From Armatimonadota bacterium (GTDB taxonomy: Bacteria > Armatimonadota > Fimbriimonadia > Fimbriimonadales > Fimbriimonadaceae): a DNA stretch of 64,000 nt. The position numbers were made by a program, and so were the translations under genes. Positions 26,701-36,135 of the stretch are shown piece after piece (position 1 is the stretch's first letter; each line of letters opens with the position of its first letter). The DNA is taken from assembly GCA_027451905.1 (NCBI GenBank), contig DAIDHV010000006.1, forward strand, positions 113,718 through 177,717, read 5' to 3'. The notes beneath the pieces are model-generated. The model did not search any database. It saw only the letters and a list, made by a program, of their open reading frames with translations, and was not told the DNA's origin.

Positions 26701-28478
26701 CTACCGTTGTAGATCCAAAAACGAAGGAGCCAATCCTGACCTATGACACGATTATCACAAAGCCTCAGGCCGAATTGATCCGCCAGTTAGAAAAAGAGTT
26801 CTTTGCTGCAATCAATGAAGCCAGTTCCGATGAAGAGCGATCTAAGATTGAAGACAAATTCAAGTCTTATGGCTTGCTGATTAACGAGCACGGCGAGCTT
26901 TGTGTTGAGGTTCGAAGCCCACTTTCTTGCGAATTAAGCCAAGGAATTTGCTCGAAGTGCTATGGCATTGACCTCTCCACATTCAAGCTGGTTGAAGTTG
27001 GGCTTTCGGTTGGCATTATTGCCGCCCAGTCCATTGGTGAACCAGGAACCCAGCTCACGATGAGAACATTCCACACCGGTGGAGTTGCCGGTTCGGCGGC
27101 TATTGCAAGAACCAACCAGTTTAAGACCGGTAAGTTCGTAAGGCAGTTCATGGATGACTTTGCCAGTGCAACCGACACGGATATGAAGAACTTTGACTCT
27201 AGCGGATTGCTAAAGAGCCAAGAGAAGGCAGTTCGAGCCATGTTTTCTAGCCCCAGCACGGCGCCACTTTCGATTCATGATGAACTGGAAGCAGCACCCA
27301 AGAAAGGCGTAAAGCATACAAAGGCAGAAGAAAAGCGCAGAGAGCGAGACCTTAATGAATCCAAGAAGATGTGGGAGCGATCTCGAAAGACGTTCTTCTA
27401 TGCTTGGACCGGCCAATCTTCTGGAATTGTTCGTGTTGAGGAAATCTTTGAAGCAAGAAAGCAGCCACGAGGAAAGGCCATTATTTGCCCTGTCTCGGGC
27501 GTGGTCCGCTCAATCGAAAAATCAGACTTTGGTCGATGGCTAGTTATTGAAACCACGGTTCCGATTGATTCTCCGATGAAAGATGCGTACCTTTCGGATG
27601 ACCAGCCTTGGGCAAAAGGCACCGATGGAAAGTACAAAGATGAATTGGCAAAGCACATCGGGCAAAGGCTGAATTCGGCTGTACTGCGAGACCTTGTCAA
27701 GCACGAAGCAACCGAAGTGCGTTTGCTTTACCCTCTGTTGATTCCACCACTTGGCCAGCTACCGGTTCAGGTAGGAAGCAAGGTTATCAAGGGCGATCCT
27801 TTGACTCAGGGCCCTCGTGATCCCCACGAAGTGCTGGAACTTGCGGGAGCGATGGCAGTTTACGACTACTTTATCGAAAACCTCCAGAGCGTTTACAAGA
27901 GCCAAGGTGTTGACATCAATGACAAGCACATTGAAGTGATCATCCGCCAAATGTTGAGGAAGCGGCAAGTGAAGGAACCAGGCGACACCCCGTTCCTTCC
28001 TGGTCAGACCGTAGACAGGTTTGCGCTTAGCAAAGCCAACGACAATGTTCGAGACATGATTCAAGGCGGAAGAAAGATTCGTTACACGGATCCCATTAGC
28101 CAAGAAGAGGTTGAACGTGACCCCAAAGAAGCCACTGCCAATTGGATTTTGCTGGGAATCACAGAGGCCTCGCTCAATACAGAGTCGTTCCTGTCGGCTG
28201 CGTCGTTCCAGAAGACAACAAGGGTCCTTACCGAGGCAGCTGTCCGCGGCAAGAGAGATCAACTTGTCGGTCTCAAGGAGAACGTTATTATTGGTCGGTT
28301 GATTCCCAGTGGAACTGGTGTTCGCCGCTACCGAGACGTTGCGATTGAAGCCAAGCGTGGCGCGAAGTGGCAAGATGAGTCACTCACCGCCTTGGTGGAA
28401 GCGGAAGACCGCGAAGACTTCGAAGCTGATTTGGCATCGATTGCCGACATTCAGTCTGATGAAGGCAACGCAGACTAG
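23787..28478 (+). CDS. rpoC: DNA-directed RNA polymerase beta' subunit
   Basis: A 1563-aa beta' subunit, longer than E. coli's. The catalytic NADFDGD Asp triad is D545, D547 and D549. The N-terminal zinc site is C60, C62, C75 and C78 (CSCG ... CERCG), and a second zinc site is in '[13 protein letters not shown]' (about residue 1050). Length is added by a coiled-coil insert rich in Glu/Lys/Arg at about 135-290 and by a charged insert near 1160-1190, replacing shorter loops in other bacteria. The rest, including trigger loop and bridge helix ('[28 protein letters not shown]'), is conserved. No frameshift or split is seen. Confidence 0.98.
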   Translation: MPDVSQFDKIKIGIASAEDIRSWSKGEVKKPETINYRTFRPEKEGLFCEKIFGPVRDWECSCGKYKKIKYKGMVCERCGVEVTRAKVRRERMGHVDLAAPVCHIWYLKNVPSPISLILDITPKLLDKVVSFSSFIIIDIEKEKISEYLPRIKEEIEREKIGLQAESKQLELEALKDLARELSENAEEYAEEQCRERAKLVNDRIKAELRDMDARITDLDFAVEALDKLEKNTLIEEDKYRAVGKLLDSIGDRLKVDLRSLVRANIGAEAVKELLTKVDLESMARSLRIEIVSTLTAKRARAIKRLEVIEALIASKSRPEWMVLDIIPVISPELRPMVQLDGGRFATSDLNDLYRRIINRNNRLKRIIEIHAPESIINHEKRLLQEAVDALIDNGRRQRPVTSASNNRPLKSLSDMLKGKEGRFRKNLLGKRVDYSGRSVIVVGPHLKLHQCGLPKEMALELFKPFVMKVLVDKKITQNVKTAKKMIERMHPQVWDSLEQVIKEHPVLLNRAPTLHRLGIQAFEPILVDGKAIQVHPLVCNMYNADFDGDQMAVHVPLSTQAQSEARVLMLSTQNLFSPADGRPTNAPVQDIILGSYAITFVSHAAKKALEEQELNHQEDPEKNPPVPIYSSLDQVLYCLESPNSDLKLQLNQPVKVRITRPKFRPDSDIAFRDPGTGQEYVEVVKTSEYGDEYTELEKLEMAEETVVKTVTPGQLIFNQVLPYPLRFSDGCLNLEMGKKQLADIINQCHNRAGVGATIKLLDDIKELGFKWATKYGLSVAITDMDPPVRREEILAEADKKSNEITSSFRRGMSNYNEMTQNLIKLWSETYDSIGKEIVGGLTQFNPLNIITVSGARGSVKQVAQLTGMRGLMLNQFNEVIYELPVKSSFHKGLTMLEYFVTTHGARKGLADTALRTADAGYLTRRLCDVSQDVIVNEIDCGTASGVLVHRILDEGEVIENIGDRIFGRVSLSTVVDPKTKEPILTYDTIITKPQAELIRQLEKEFFAAINEASSDEERSKIEDKFKSYGLLINEHGELCVEVRSPLSCELSQGICSKCYGIDLSTFKLVEVGLSVGIIAAQSIGEPGTQLTMRTFHTGGVAGSAAIARTNQFKTGKFVRQFMDDFASATDTDMKNFDSSGLLKSQEKAVRAMFSSPSTAPLSIHDELEAAPKKGVKHTKAEEKRRERDLNESKKMWERSRKTFFYAWTGQSSGIVRVEEIFEARKQPRGKAIICPVSGVVRSIEKSDFGRWLVIETTVPIDSPMKDAYLSDDQPWAKGTDGKYKDELAKHIGQRLNSAVLRDLVKHEATEVRLLYPLLIPPLGQLPVQVGSKVIKGDPLTQGPRDPHEVLELAGAMAVYDYFIENLQSVYKSQGVDINDKHIEVIIRQMLRKRQVKEPGDTPFLPGQTVDRFALSKANDNVRDMIQGGRKIRYTDPISQEEVERDPKEATANWILLGITEASLNTESFLSAASFQKTTRVLTEAAVRGKRDQLVGLKENVIIGRLIPSGTGVRRYRDVAIEAKRGAKWQDESLTALVEAEDREDFEADLASIADIQSDEGNAD

Positions 28479-28519
28479 TGCGCAACTGAGCCCGCGCGCT
28501 TAAAAGCACGGGTCTTCAC

Positions 28520-28560
28520 AATAGCGGGTTTCTGCTGTTTAAAGGCGGAAACCCGCTATT
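28520..28560 (+). terminator. rpoC transcription terminator
   Basis: A perfect 13-bp stem, AATAGCGGGTTTC (28520-28532) with 28548-28560 and a 15-nt loop, starts 42 bp after the rpoC stop. It is followed by ATTATTTG, a modest T-rich tail. Confidence 0.75.
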
Positions 28561-28624
28561 ATTTGCTGGGCAGGATGGTCTTACTTCAGATCATCATTCT
28601 TCTTTTGCTTTTTATGCCGGAAGC

Positions 28625-29029
28625 TTAAATATCCACTTTTGTGCGGAGTTTGACTTTGGGCACGGGAAGTAAGGTTTCATCCTTGCGCACCGGAATGTTA
28701 GGATTCTCCAGTAAGCCAGCAAAGCGACGCTCAACTTCTTGGGCATACTCCTGCATCTGAGCTTCTACATCGAGTCGCATCTCTTCCATTTGGTCTAGCA
28801 GTCGCAGGATAACTTCAACCCCTGCCAAATTAACACCCATGCCTTGGGTCAATCTTTGAATTCTGCGAACTCTCTCGATGTCGCTTTCACTGTACAGGCG
28901 GTTTTTAGCGCCTACTCGAGAAGGATTCAATAACCCTATTCTTTCGTATTGGCGCAAAGTTTGGGGATGAACTCCACATAATTGGGCGGCAATACCAATC
29001 ATGTAAAGGGGAGTACGATCACTCTTCAT
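28625..29029 (-). CDS. hspR: MerR-family heat-shock repressor, HspR-like
   Basis: A 134-aa MerR-type regulator. 'YMIGIAAQLCGVHPQTLRQYERIGLLNPSRVGAKNRLYSESDIERVRRIQRLTQ.MGVNLAGVEVIL' (about 9-75) is the HspR pattern: helix-turn-helix and wing followed by the hinge helix and coiled coil. HspR represses dnaK and dnaJ operons from HAIR sites and uses DnaK as co-repressor. It lies 6 bp downstream of dnaJ. No cysteine metal site at the C-terminus, consistent with HspR rather than metal sensors. A matching operator candidate is in front of dnaJ. Confidence 0.9.
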   Translation of the reverse strand: MKSDRTPLYMIGIAAQLCGVHPQTLRQYERIGLLNPSRVGAKNRLYSESDIERVRRIQRLTQGMGVNLAGVEVILRLLDQMEEMRLDVEAQMQEYAQEVERRFAGLLENPNIPVRKDETLLPVPKVKLRTKVDI

Positions 29030-29035
29030 CAGTGA

Positions 29036-29977
29036 CTAACTTAGCTCCTGCAGCTTTTTGAGCAAGGCTTCTTTTTCTGGGGTCAGGGACCGTGGCACCG
29101 TGATTTTAACCCGCGCATAAAGATCAGAAACACCTCGATTAAGGCGCGTCATTCCGTGACCAGCAAGGCGAAAAACTTGGCCTGACTGAGTCCCTCTGGG
29201 AATTGTCATGCTGATCTCTTTGCGAAGAGTTCTTACTTTCACTTCACCGCCAAGTGCCGCGGTTGTGAAGGGAACTTCAACTTCGGTTTCCAAGTGATCC
29301 TCCACCGGCTTGAACTTTGGATGGGCTTTCCATCGCACAACCACAATCAAATCTCCCGCCTTTCCATTGACGTTGGAAGAACCTTTGCCAGCAACTCTCA
29401 GTTTGCCTCCATCAGAAATTCCGGCGGGGATTTTAATTTCAACCCGCTTTGTCTCTGGAACCGTCTGAATAGACCCACGGCTGGAAGACTGATTCATGGT
29501 TTGGAAGGTTAGGACCCGCGTTGTACCGGAATCAGCTTCTTCCAACGACACCTCAACAGTCTTTTCGATGTTTTGGGGGGTAAATGGAATTCCAACACTT
29601 GGGTCAGTAGCAAAATGCACACCCTGACGGCCCGGATTGCCGCTAAAGCCGGAGAAAAAGTCGAAAAATGATCCGTTTCCGCCAATGTGTTGAAAGAGAT
29701 CACCCACATCTTGTCCGAAACCAGCTCCTTGCTCTTGGGCCTGCTGAACATTTTCCCATTGACCCCCAAAGCGGTCATAAAGCTTCCTTTTTTCGGGGTC
29801 TCCTAAAACTTCATAGGCTCCTTGAACTTCCTTGAACTTTTCTGCAGCCGCGGAGCTCCCTGGATTGACATCGGGATGGTACTTCCTGGCTAGCTTGCGA
29901 TAGGCGGTTTTAATTTCCTTTTCGTCTGCATTGCGGGCCACGCCCAAGACCTTATAATAGTCAACCGATTGCGTCAT
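29036..29977 (-). CDS. dnaJ: DnaJ-family co-chaperone, CbpA type
   Basis: A 313-aa J-domain protein. The J domain (5-70) has HPD at 34-36; a Gly/Phe-rich segment (about 75-115) follows, then two beta-sandwich client-binding domains. No CxxCxGxG zinc repeats are present, so it is a class B protein (CbpA-like). It stimulates DnaK ATP hydrolysis. DnaK and GrpE genes are not nearby. It forms an operon with the HspR-like regulator, arranged dnaJ first. A degenerate HAIR site is located at 29991-30011. Confidence 0.94.
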   Translation of the reverse strand: MTQSVDYYKVLGVARNADEKEIKTAYRKLARKYHPDVNPGSSAAAEKFKEVQGAYEVLGDPEKRKLYDRFGGQWENVQQAQEQGAGFGQDVGDLFQHIGGNGSFFDFFSGFSGNPGRQGVHFATDPSVGIPFTPQNIEKTVEVSLEEADSGTTRVLTFQTMNQSSSRGSIQTVPETKRVEIKIPAGISDGGKLRVAGKGSSNVNGKAGDLIVVVRWKAHPKFKPVEDHLETEVEVPFTTAALGGEVKVRTLRKEISMTIPRGTQSGQVFRLAGHGMTRLNRGVSDLYARVKITVPRSLTPEKEALLKKLQELS

Positions 29978-29990
29978 AAATGAATCCTAA

Positions 29991-30011
29991 TATGAGTATA
30001 TAACGCTTAAG
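29991..30011 (-). promoter_or_regulatory. Candidate HspR (HAIR) operator before dnaJ
   Basis: On the reverse strand CTTAAGC-N7-ACTCATA matches the known HAIR consensus CTTGAGT-N7-ACTCAAG at 10 of 14 positions with exact spacing. It is 14 bp upstream of the dnaJ ATG, and a second CTTAAG lies directly beside it. A TATACT-like box falls within the site. Confidence 0.6.
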
Positions 30012-30072
30012 TCCTTAAGTTTGTTTCTATCAAGTGAAACTGCCTTCAGAGAGGTGATTTGTAAAGAAATGC

Positions 30073-30111
30073 CCTCTTTGAAAGGAATAGCCTGCGATAT
30101 TCCAAAAGAGG
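30073..30111 (+). repeat. Inverted repeat upstream of the HDOD gene
   Basis: CCTCTTT (30073-30079) pairs with AAAGAGG (30105-30111), and GGAATA (30084-30089) with TATTCC (30098-30103), giving a two-part hairpin 17 bp before the GTG start. It may be an operator or a leader hairpin. Confidence 0.5.
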
Positions 30112-30127
30112 TTCCGAAAATAGAAAT

Positions 30128-30988
30128 GTGGATTTGCAAAGCTTGGAAATAATGGCAACTCGCAGTGAAAATCTACCTGTGTTGCCCCAGGTAGCTTCAA
30201 AGCTGCTTACGATGATTGACGATCCGGTGACGTCCACAAAAACGCTTGAAGCCATTATTGAACGAGACCCAGCTATTGTAGCCAAGGTGCTCAAGGTTGC
30301 CGGATCTGCCTTTTATGGCGGTATACCAGCTGGCACTACATCCCGAGCCATTGCCGTGCTTGGGATGAACACGGTCAAAAGCCTCGTTGTTGGGTTAGTT
30401 TTTCAGCAGGTAGTTGGCAACAAGGGGCAATCCAGTCGATTCAACAAGATTGAGTTTTGGCGCCACAGCCTTGCAGTGGCAAGTGCTTCTAAGGTCCTTG
30501 CCATGATCCTCAAAAATCAAAATGCAGAAGCCTTGTATTTTGCGGGGATGATGCACGACATTGGCATTTTGGTGCTTGATCGGTTTGACAGGGAAGAGTT
30601 TGATACAGCGTTGAAAATTGCGAAGGAAGAAAACATGTCCTTGATCAACGCAGAGGGCAAGGTGTATCCCTACAGTCATGCCCAAGTGGGGGAAATTCTA
30701 TCCAAGAAGTGGGGTCTCAACCTCATCCAAAGCAGTGCGGTGCGCTATCATCATAACCCAAAAGATGAGTCATGCGGACTCAGCCAATCCACTGCCATCA
30801 TACACTTAGCGGACGTGCTTGCCCATCGGTCTGGATTTAAGAATCAGGCGCCGACCGCACCCCCGCCAGAGGCTGATCCCGAAGTTCTAGAATTCCTAGA
30901 AATCCCTGAAGCACAGCTAGAACCGATTGAGGCTGCTGTGTGCAAAGAAGTTTCTAGGATGACTGAAATCTTTGGAGTGGCCGCCTAA
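30128..30988 (+). CDS. HDOD-domain signalling protein
   Basis: A 286-aa protein consisting almost wholly of one HDOD domain (about 10-205), a metal-independent HD-like fold. Family blocks are 'LPVLPQVASKLLTMIDDP', 'IIERDPAIVAKVLKVAGSAFYG', 'SRAIAVLGMNTVKSLVVG', 'FWRHSLAVASASKVLA' and 'MMHDIGILVLDRF' with an intact HD. HDOD proteins usually act in signalling to motility, stress and second-messenger pathways. The start could be the GTG at 30128 or the ATG at 30152, which has GGAA 5 bp before it. A hairpin precedes it. It is divergent from dnaJ and convergent with the EF-G-like gene. Confidence 0.9.
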   Translation: MDLQSLEIMATRSENLPVLPQVASKLLTMIDDPVTSTKTLEAIIERDPAIVAKVLKVAGSAFYGGIPAGTTSRAIAVLGMNTVKSLVVGLVFQQVVGNKGQSSRFNKIEFWRHSLAVASASKVLAMILKNQNAEALYFAGMMHDIGILVLDRFDREEFDTALKIAKEENMSLINAEGKVYPYSHAQVGEILSKKWGLNLIQSSAVRYHHNPKDESCGLSQSTAIIHLADVLAHRSGFKNQAPTAPPPEADPEVLEFLEIPEAQLEPIEAAVCKEVSRMTEIFGVAA

Positions 30989-31019
30989 CATTTGACTAAA
31001 GCAGGCGACCACCGACAAG

Positions 31020-33107
31020 TTACTCTTCTTCGTGCTGGGCACGCTTTGCCGCGAAGGCGGCAATGAGTTTTTGCGATTCAGGATGGGGCAGTTCTTCGAA
31101 GTGGCTAAACTGCTGACGGAACCTACCCCTGCCTTTTGTAATTGACCGCAGATCGAGGGCGTACCTAGCCAAGGAAGACATCGGAACGATCGCTTCAATC
31201 CTTTCTACGCCACCGGGGAGACTTTCTGTCGTCACCAAGTGGCCCCGCCGAGAGGATAAGTCTCCTTGAACCGAGCCCACCGTGTCATGAGGAACAAAGA
31301 CTTCAATGTTCATCAGAGGTTCTAGAATCACGGGTTGAGCTTTCGCGACTGCTTCTCGGATTGCGATTGCGCCTGCGCTCTTAAAGGCGGCCTCATTGCT
31401 GTCTACATCGTGGTAGCTTCCATCGTAAACCACAACTTTCATATCGACCGCTGGATATCCGGCAACAAAGCCCTTTTCCATCGTCTCTTTGATTCCTTTT
31501 TCGATGGCAGGAATAAAGTTCTTAGGGATAGCACCACCTACAACCTTGTTCTCGAAGGTAAAGCCTTCTCCTCGAGACAGTGGTGAAAGTTCAATGTGGC
31601 AATCACCAAATTGACCTTTGCCTCCTGTTTGTCGCTTGTGTCGGCCCTGCGCTTTGCTGTTGCCCTTAACCGTTTCCCGATAGGGGACTAAAGCTTCCTC
31701 GACCGTAACGTTGACGCCAAATTTGACCTTAAGCTTTTCAATCACGGTTTCCAGGTGGATGTCTCCCATTCCTTCCAAGATTTCTTGATGGGTAGAGGGT
31801 TCTCGGATATAGCGAAGAGTTGGGTCTTCCTCCAAAATACGTGTGAGGGCGCTTCCAAGCTTATCTTCATCGGACTTTGCATTGGGCCGAATCGCAATCC
31901 GATAAATTGGCTCGGGATAATGAATTGGGGGCAACGGCTTGGTTCCTGCTTTTCCGATTGTGTCTCCCGTTAAAATTCCGTTTAGCTTGGCAATCGCGCA
32001 AATGTCACCAGCAATGACTTCAGAGGCAGGCGTTTGCGCCTTTCCGTGTGGATAAAAAAGGTTATGAACCCTTTCGGAATTCTCCTTTCCTACGTTGGCA
32101 ACTTGCTCGTCTGCCTTCAGCTTTCCTGCAAAGATGCGAACGTAGTTGATTCTTCCCACAAATGGGTCGGCTGAAGTTTTGAAGCAAAGGGCAGAAAGAG
32201 GCGCATCAATTTTGGGTTCAGGCCTCATTTCGTCTTCATCAGAAGTTGTAGACGCGGCTCTTTCGGCAAAATCTACCGGAGACGGTAATTCACCCACAAT
32301 CCGATCAAGCAATGTGGCAACTCCAATGCCAGTTGCAGCCGACCCTAACAATACAGGAATGACTCGGCCCGATTCTATGCCCACCAACAGGCCGTGCTCA
32401 ATCTCTTCCGAAGACAGTGCCTCGCCTTCTAAATACTTCATGGCCAGGTTATCGTCGCCTTCTGCGGCGGCGTCCATCATCTTCTCGCGTCGCTCCTCGG
32501 CTTCAGATGAGTACCCGCTTGGAACTTCTTCGATCTCTACCCCTCGGTCTTTGCCTTTGTACACCCTTAAATTAAGCAGATCAAGTACTCCAGAAAAAGC
32601 GGCCTGATGCCCAATTGGAATCTGAGTGCTAACAATCTTACGGCCGTACCGCTCGTGGAGGGTTTGCATTAGCCCCGCATAGTCGGCGTTGTCTCGCTCG
32701 AGCTTGTTCACAAAGATGCAAGTGGCTAAACCATGGTTTTGGGCAACCTCGTAGGCCAACTCAAAGCCGACATCTAAATCCTTTTTAGCCTCGCAAACAA
32801 TAATCATGGATTCCACAACCCGTGCTACAGCATGGAGGTCACCAATAAAGTCCGGATATCCAGGGACGTCAATCAAGTTGATCTTGACTTCGTGCCACTC
32901 TACCGGCACGATGGACGCATTGAGCGAAATATGACGTTTGATTTCAATGGGATCAAAGTCACTTTGAGTTGTTCCTGCTTCGACGGTTCCAACGCGTTCG
33001 GTTGCGCCAGAAGTAAATAGCATGTGTTCGACGAGCATTGTTTTACCGGATCCGCCGTGGCCAACAATGGCAACGTTCCGGATCCGATCAGTTGATAGTT
33101 CTTTCAC
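31020..33107 (-). CDS. Elongation factor G-like GTPase (EF-G-2 type)
   Basis: A 695-aa translational GTPase with all five EF-G domains. The P-loop GHGGSGKT is at 16-23, G3 is DVPGY (80-84) and G4 is NKLERD (134-139). The His that normally follows DxPG in canonical EF-G and activates hydrolysis is Tyr here, as in the EF-G-2 proteins of Thermus, so it is a paralogue and not the main elongation factor. Domain IV ('GGKGQFGDCHIELSPL...GYPAVDMKVVVYDGSYHDVDSNE') is conserved. The GTG start has AAAGGAGGG 5 bp upstream. EF-G-2 function is unclear, possibly a specialised translation factor. rpsL/rpsG/tufA do not accompany it. Confidence 0.93.
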   Translation of the reverse strand: MKELSTDRIRNVAIVGHGGSGKTMLVEHMLFTSGATERVGTVEAGTTQSDFDPIEIKRHISLNASIVPVEWHEVKINLIDVPGYPDFIGDLHAVARVVESMIIVCEAKKDLDVGFELAYEVAQNHGLATCIFVNKLERDNADYAGLMQTLHERYGRKIVSTQIPIGHQAAFSGVLDLLNLRVYKGKDRGVEIEEVPSGYSSEAEERREKMMDAAAEGDDNLAMKYLEGEALSSEEIEHGLLVGIESGRVIPVLLGSAATGIGVATLLDRIVGELPSPVDFAERAASTTSDEDEMRPEPKIDAPLSALCFKTSADPFVGRINYVRIFAGKLKADEQVANVGKENSERVHNLFYPHGKAQTPASEVIAGDICAIAKLNGILTGDTIGKAGTKPLPPIHYPEPIYRIAIRPNAKSDEDKLGSALTRILEEDPTLRYIREPSTHQEILEGMGDIHLETVIEKLKVKFGVNVTVEEALVPYRETVKGNSKAQGRHKRQTGGKGQFGDCHIELSPLSRGEGFTFENKVVGGAIPKNFIPAIEKGIKETMEKGFVAGYPAVDMKVVVYDGSYHDVDSNEAAFKSAGAIAIREAVAKAQPVILEPLMNIEVFVPHDTVGSVQGDLSSRRGHLVTTESLPGGVERIEAIVPMSSLARYALDLRSITKGRGRFRQQFSHFEELPHPESQKLIAAFAAKRAQHEEE

Positions 33108-33241
33108 TTATCCCTCCTTTGGGTAATGTCGGGGCAAAATGGATGTTAACATTTGCCCTCTCAATTCAGGATACGCCAGATGAAAGAAATGCGTTGGAGA
33201 GGTGATGCCTAACTGAACTTTATTGCGTTTTCAGATTCGAT

Positions 33242-33829
33242 TTAGGAGCTGGTTGAAGCAGGGACTTCGGCTTGCGCCTCAATTGTTTTGCTAATTTTAG
33301 CCGCCTCATCGGGAGGCATTAAGGTGAGCACTTGAGCAACCTGGCTTTCATCCATTTGTGAGAAGATGCGAGCAAGGTCGTCTACTTTGTAACTGCCCGA
33401 AAGCTTTAGAATTTCGGCCGCATCCATATCGGACCATATGGAAGCAATTTTTGCTGCCCCCGCCTTGAGATTGGAATTAGAAAGGGAAGCGGTTTTGCCA
33501 GGGGCTTGTGACGAGGAATTTGACGATGGAGTTGGCAGAGCCTTTGTCTTTTTGGCGACCAATTGGGAATTGGTCTGGCCAGTATGTGACGCTGATTTTG
33601 AGTCCGAATTTGGGTCTGATCCTGTGGATTCAGAATTCGAATCAGAAGTTGAATTCGAGCCGTCTCCATCAGATTTCGAGCCATCCTTTGTAGATGAATC
33701 TTTTGACTTTGCAGAGGACTTTTTCGTTGGGGTTACACCGGGAATGTTGATTTTTCCAGTAAAGGCAAGGCCAAAAACCGCACCAATGATGATGACCGGC
33801 AAAATAAAGAGAAGGGCTTTTGGCTTCAT
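33242..33829 (-). CDS. MotE-like flagellar protein (MgtE_N-type C-terminal domain)
   Basis: A 195-aa protein with one N-terminal membrane helix (about 6-26), a long linker of Ser, Asp, Lys and Gly (about 35-110) and a C-terminal helical domain 'AAKIASIWSDMDAAEILKLSGSYKVDDLARIFSQMDESQVAQVLTLMPPDEAAKISKTIE' (about 125-185) that resembles the MgtE N-terminal/FliG-like repeat. MotE in Gram-positive bacteria stabilises the MotC stator ring. It overlaps the transglycosylase gene by 4 bases and is the last gene of the flagellar operon. No motA/motB is in the window. Confidence 0.78.
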   Translation of the reverse strand: MKPKALLFILPVIIIGAVFGLAFTGKINIPGVTPTKKSSAKSKDSSTKDGSKSDGDGSNSTSDSNSESTGSDPNSDSKSASHTGQTNSQLVAKKTKALPTPSSNSSSQAPGKTASLSNSNLKAGAAKIASIWSDMDAAEILKLSGSYKVDDLARIFSQMDESQVAQVLTLMPPDEAAKISKTIEAQAEVPASTSS

Positions 33830-34410
33830 AGTTGCTTTCTCCGCTCGTAACCAGCAAGAATGTTCTGAACGTACTTAATGGTCTCTGGGTAGGGCGGAAT
33901 GCCGCCATGTTTAATGACCGCCTCTGGCCCTGCATTGTAGGCGGCAAGGGCAAGGGGAAGGCTGTTGAACTGGTTCATCAGCGATTTTAAGTACCTTGCT
34001 CCACCTTCTAGATTCTGGGTGGGATTAAAGGGAGATGTGATTCCCATAGCGTTAGCAGTTTCTGGCATGATCTGGGTAAGCCCCATGGCACCGGCTCGAC
34101 TTCGTGCATTGGGCTGATAGCCGGACTCTTGCTCCACTAAGGCATCAAACAGGTTGGGATCGATGCCATTGGAGGCAGCCGAACTTTGGATGAGCGATTT
34201 TAAGGTCGAGTTCTCAATGTTAGTGCCGTCTTTTCCAGGCACGAGGGGAGCAAATCCTTGGCTGCCAATTGCTCCTGTCAATGCATTAGAAAAGGACTGA
34301 CTTGCGTCGGCAGCGGGCTGACTGTCTAAACCCAGCATTGAAGAAAGCTGGTTTATGCGATCTTCAACGCCTTGCAACCCCAAAGGCTGACCAAATTGAA
34401 TCGAATTCAC
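33826..34410 (-). CDS. Soluble lytic transglycosylase-like protein (SLT)
   Basis: A flagellum-associated peptidoglycan cleaver. The SLT domain is in the C-terminal half, with the catalytic Glu in 'LVEQESGYQPNARSRAGAMGLTQIMPETA' (about E95) and 'YNAGPEAVIKHGGIPPYPET' near the end. Start GTG 34410 is preferred to an ATG at 34437 because GTGA overlaps the fliJ stop and AAGGAG sits 9 bp upstream. It likely opens the cell wall for rod assembly; no signal peptide is visible, so export may be via the flagellar apparatus. Confidence 0.88.
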   Translation of the reverse strand: MNSIQFGQPLGLQGVEDRINQLSSMLGLDSQPAADASQSFSNALTGAIGSQGFAPLVPGKDGTNIENSTLKSLIQSSAASNGIDPNLFDALVEQESGYQPNARSRAGAMGLTQIMPETANAMGITSPFNPTQNLEGGARYLKSLMNQFNSLPLALAAYNAGPEAVIKHGGIPPYPETIKYVQNILAGYERRKQL

Positions 34411-34829
34411 GCGGCGGCTCTCCTTGTAGACGTCCACTCGTCAAGCTGCTTTTGCTCCCATCTGGCCAACTCTTGCTTGTATTCGACGAGGGCGTTCTCC
34501 TTTAGTTTCTTCACGGTTTCCGTATCCTGCCTTGCCTTGTGCCACTTGACTAAAGCATTTTCCTCTTCTTGCTCTAAAATCGAAAGGGCGGCCAACTTGG
34601 ATGTGCGTTCATCTTTGAGGCAGATCACGTGAGAATCGGCAAGAACCCGATCTTGGATTGATTCGTAGGGAGCTACCATCAACCTCTCAATTTGCCTATC
34701 AAGGCCATCTATTTCGTTTTCCATGGCTTTTGTTGCTTGTCGACAAGTTTTAAAAGCTTCTTTAAGGTCTCTTTCGGTGGCTTCTCGAACCATAAGGACT
34801 TTTTCTAATCGAAATTCAAATCTATGCAT
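34407..34829 (-). CDS. fliJ: Flagellar export chaperone FliJ
   Basis: A 140-aa, almost wholly coiled-coil protein ('FRLEKVLMVREATERDLKEAF', 'YKQELARWEQKQLDEW') of the length and position expected of FliJ, the stalk linking the FliI hexamer to FlhA. Sequence identity within the family is low, so placement between fliI and the transglycosylase gene is the main evidence. Overlaps fliI by 8 bases. Confidence 0.85.
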   Translation of the reverse strand: MHRFEFRLEKVLMVREATERDLKEAFKTCRQATKAMENEIDGLDRQIERLMVAPYESIQDRVLADSHVICLKDERTSKLAALSILEQEEENALVKWHKARQDTETVKKLKENALVEYKQELARWEQKQLDEWTSTRRAAA

Positions 34830-36135
34830 CTATGGCTTCCTTTAGGTGTGAAATTGTAGATTCTATGGGGGTTGGATCGTCTTTAGCTTGCTTAAGAAAA
34901 TCCTCTAATTTGGATTTATTGCGCAGTGCTTTATCCGCCCTTGGATTGGCCCCTGCTTTGTAGGCTCCGATGTTGACCAAATCTTCAACATCGGCCAGTG
35001 CTGCCAACTCGGACCTAGCTTCGATGGCGTATTGCAAGTGAGTTTTTTCAACAACCGCGTTCATTGTTCGGCTAAGGCTCTTTAGGCAATCTATTGGCGG
35101 GTAATGGCCCTTTGACGTAAGGGCTCGGGATAACACAATGTGCCCATCCAAAATGGAACGAGCTGCATCGGCAATCGGCTCGTCATGATCGTCGCCGTCC
35201 ACTAAAACTGTGTAAAGAGCGGTAATCGAGCCAAGACGGTTGTTACCAGCGCGCTCCATGAGCTTGGGTAGAAGAGCAAAGACGCTTGGCGTGTACCCCT
35301 TAGTGCTGGGTGGCTCACCAACCGCGAGGCCAACTTCTCGCTGAGCCATTGCAAATCGGGTTACCGAATCCATCATTAAAAGTACGCTCTTGCCTTGGTC
35401 TCGAAAGGATTCGGCAAGTGCGGTTGCGGTAAAAGCAGCCTTGATTCTGACCAAAGCTGGCTGGTCGCTGGTTGCGCAAACCACCACACTGCGGTTCAAT
35501 CCGGTTTCTCCTAGGTCAAACTCAATAAACTCGCGGAGTTCTCTGCCTCGTTCTCCAACAAGGCATATAACATTGACATCAGCAGATGACGATCGAGCCG
35601 CCATTCCCATGAGCGTGCTCTTTCCAACACCTGATCCGGCAAAGATTCCCATTCTTTGCCCCTCTCCCAGAGTTAGAAGTCCGTCTATAGCCCGAATTCC
35701 CGTACTAAATGGCTTAGAGATGGGTGGCCGATCCATTGCATTAGGAGGGGCGGCGTAACAGGGAACAAAGTGATCCGCTTGCAGAGTTCCTTTGCCGTCT
35801 ATGGGCCTTGCCAGCCCATCTAAGACCCTACCAAGGAGTCCGTCTCCGGCAGGAACCTGGTAAGGCTTGCGTTGACATCGAACTAAGCAGCCAGGCTTGA
35901 TGCCAGAGAGTTCACCAAGGCACATCAGCAGGCACCGATCGCCTCGAAATCCTATGATTTCAGCATCAACAAATTCTGACCCAACCTCAATGCGGCACCA
36001 ATCGCCAACTTTTGCGTCTGGCCCAATGGATTCCACTGTCAGCCCAACAACCTTATCAACTTGCCCATCCAAATGGAGGAGTTGAGCGGTAGACACCGCT
36101 TCGAAAGCGGCCCGGAAAAGGGAACCTGCGCTCAT
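34822..36135 (-). CDS. fliI: Flagellum-specific export ATPase
   Basis: An F1-beta-like ATPase of the flagellar type III export apparatus. Walker A is GSGVGKST (167-174); 'VVCATSDQPALVRIKAAFTATALAE' and 'LLMMDSVTRFAMAQREVGLAVGEPPSTKGYTPSVFALLPKLMERAG' contain the Walker B and the family signature. The 437-aa length is normal. The gene overlaps fliH (4 bp) and fliJ (8 bp). Confidence 0.97.
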   Translation of the reverse strand: MSAGSLFRAAFEAVSTAQLLHLDGQVDKVVGLTVESIGPDAKVGDWCRIEVGSEFVDAEIIGFRGDRCLLMCLGELSGIKPGCLVRCQRKPYQVPAGDGLLGRVLDGLARPIDGKGTLQADHFVPCYAAPPNAMDRPPISKPFSTGIRAIDGLLTLGEGQRMGIFAGSGVGKSTLMGMAARSSSADVNVICLVGERGRELREFIEFDLGETGLNRSVVVCATSDQPALVRIKAAFTATALAESFRDQGKSVLLMMDSVTRFAMAQREVGLAVGEPPSTKGYTPSVFALLPKLMERAGNNRLGSITALYTVLVDGDDHDEPIADAARSILDGHIVLSRALTSKGHYPPIDCLKSLSRTMNAVVEKTHLQYAIEARSELAALADVEDLVNIGAYKAGANPRADKALRNKSKLEDFLKQAKDDPTPIESTISHLKEAIDA

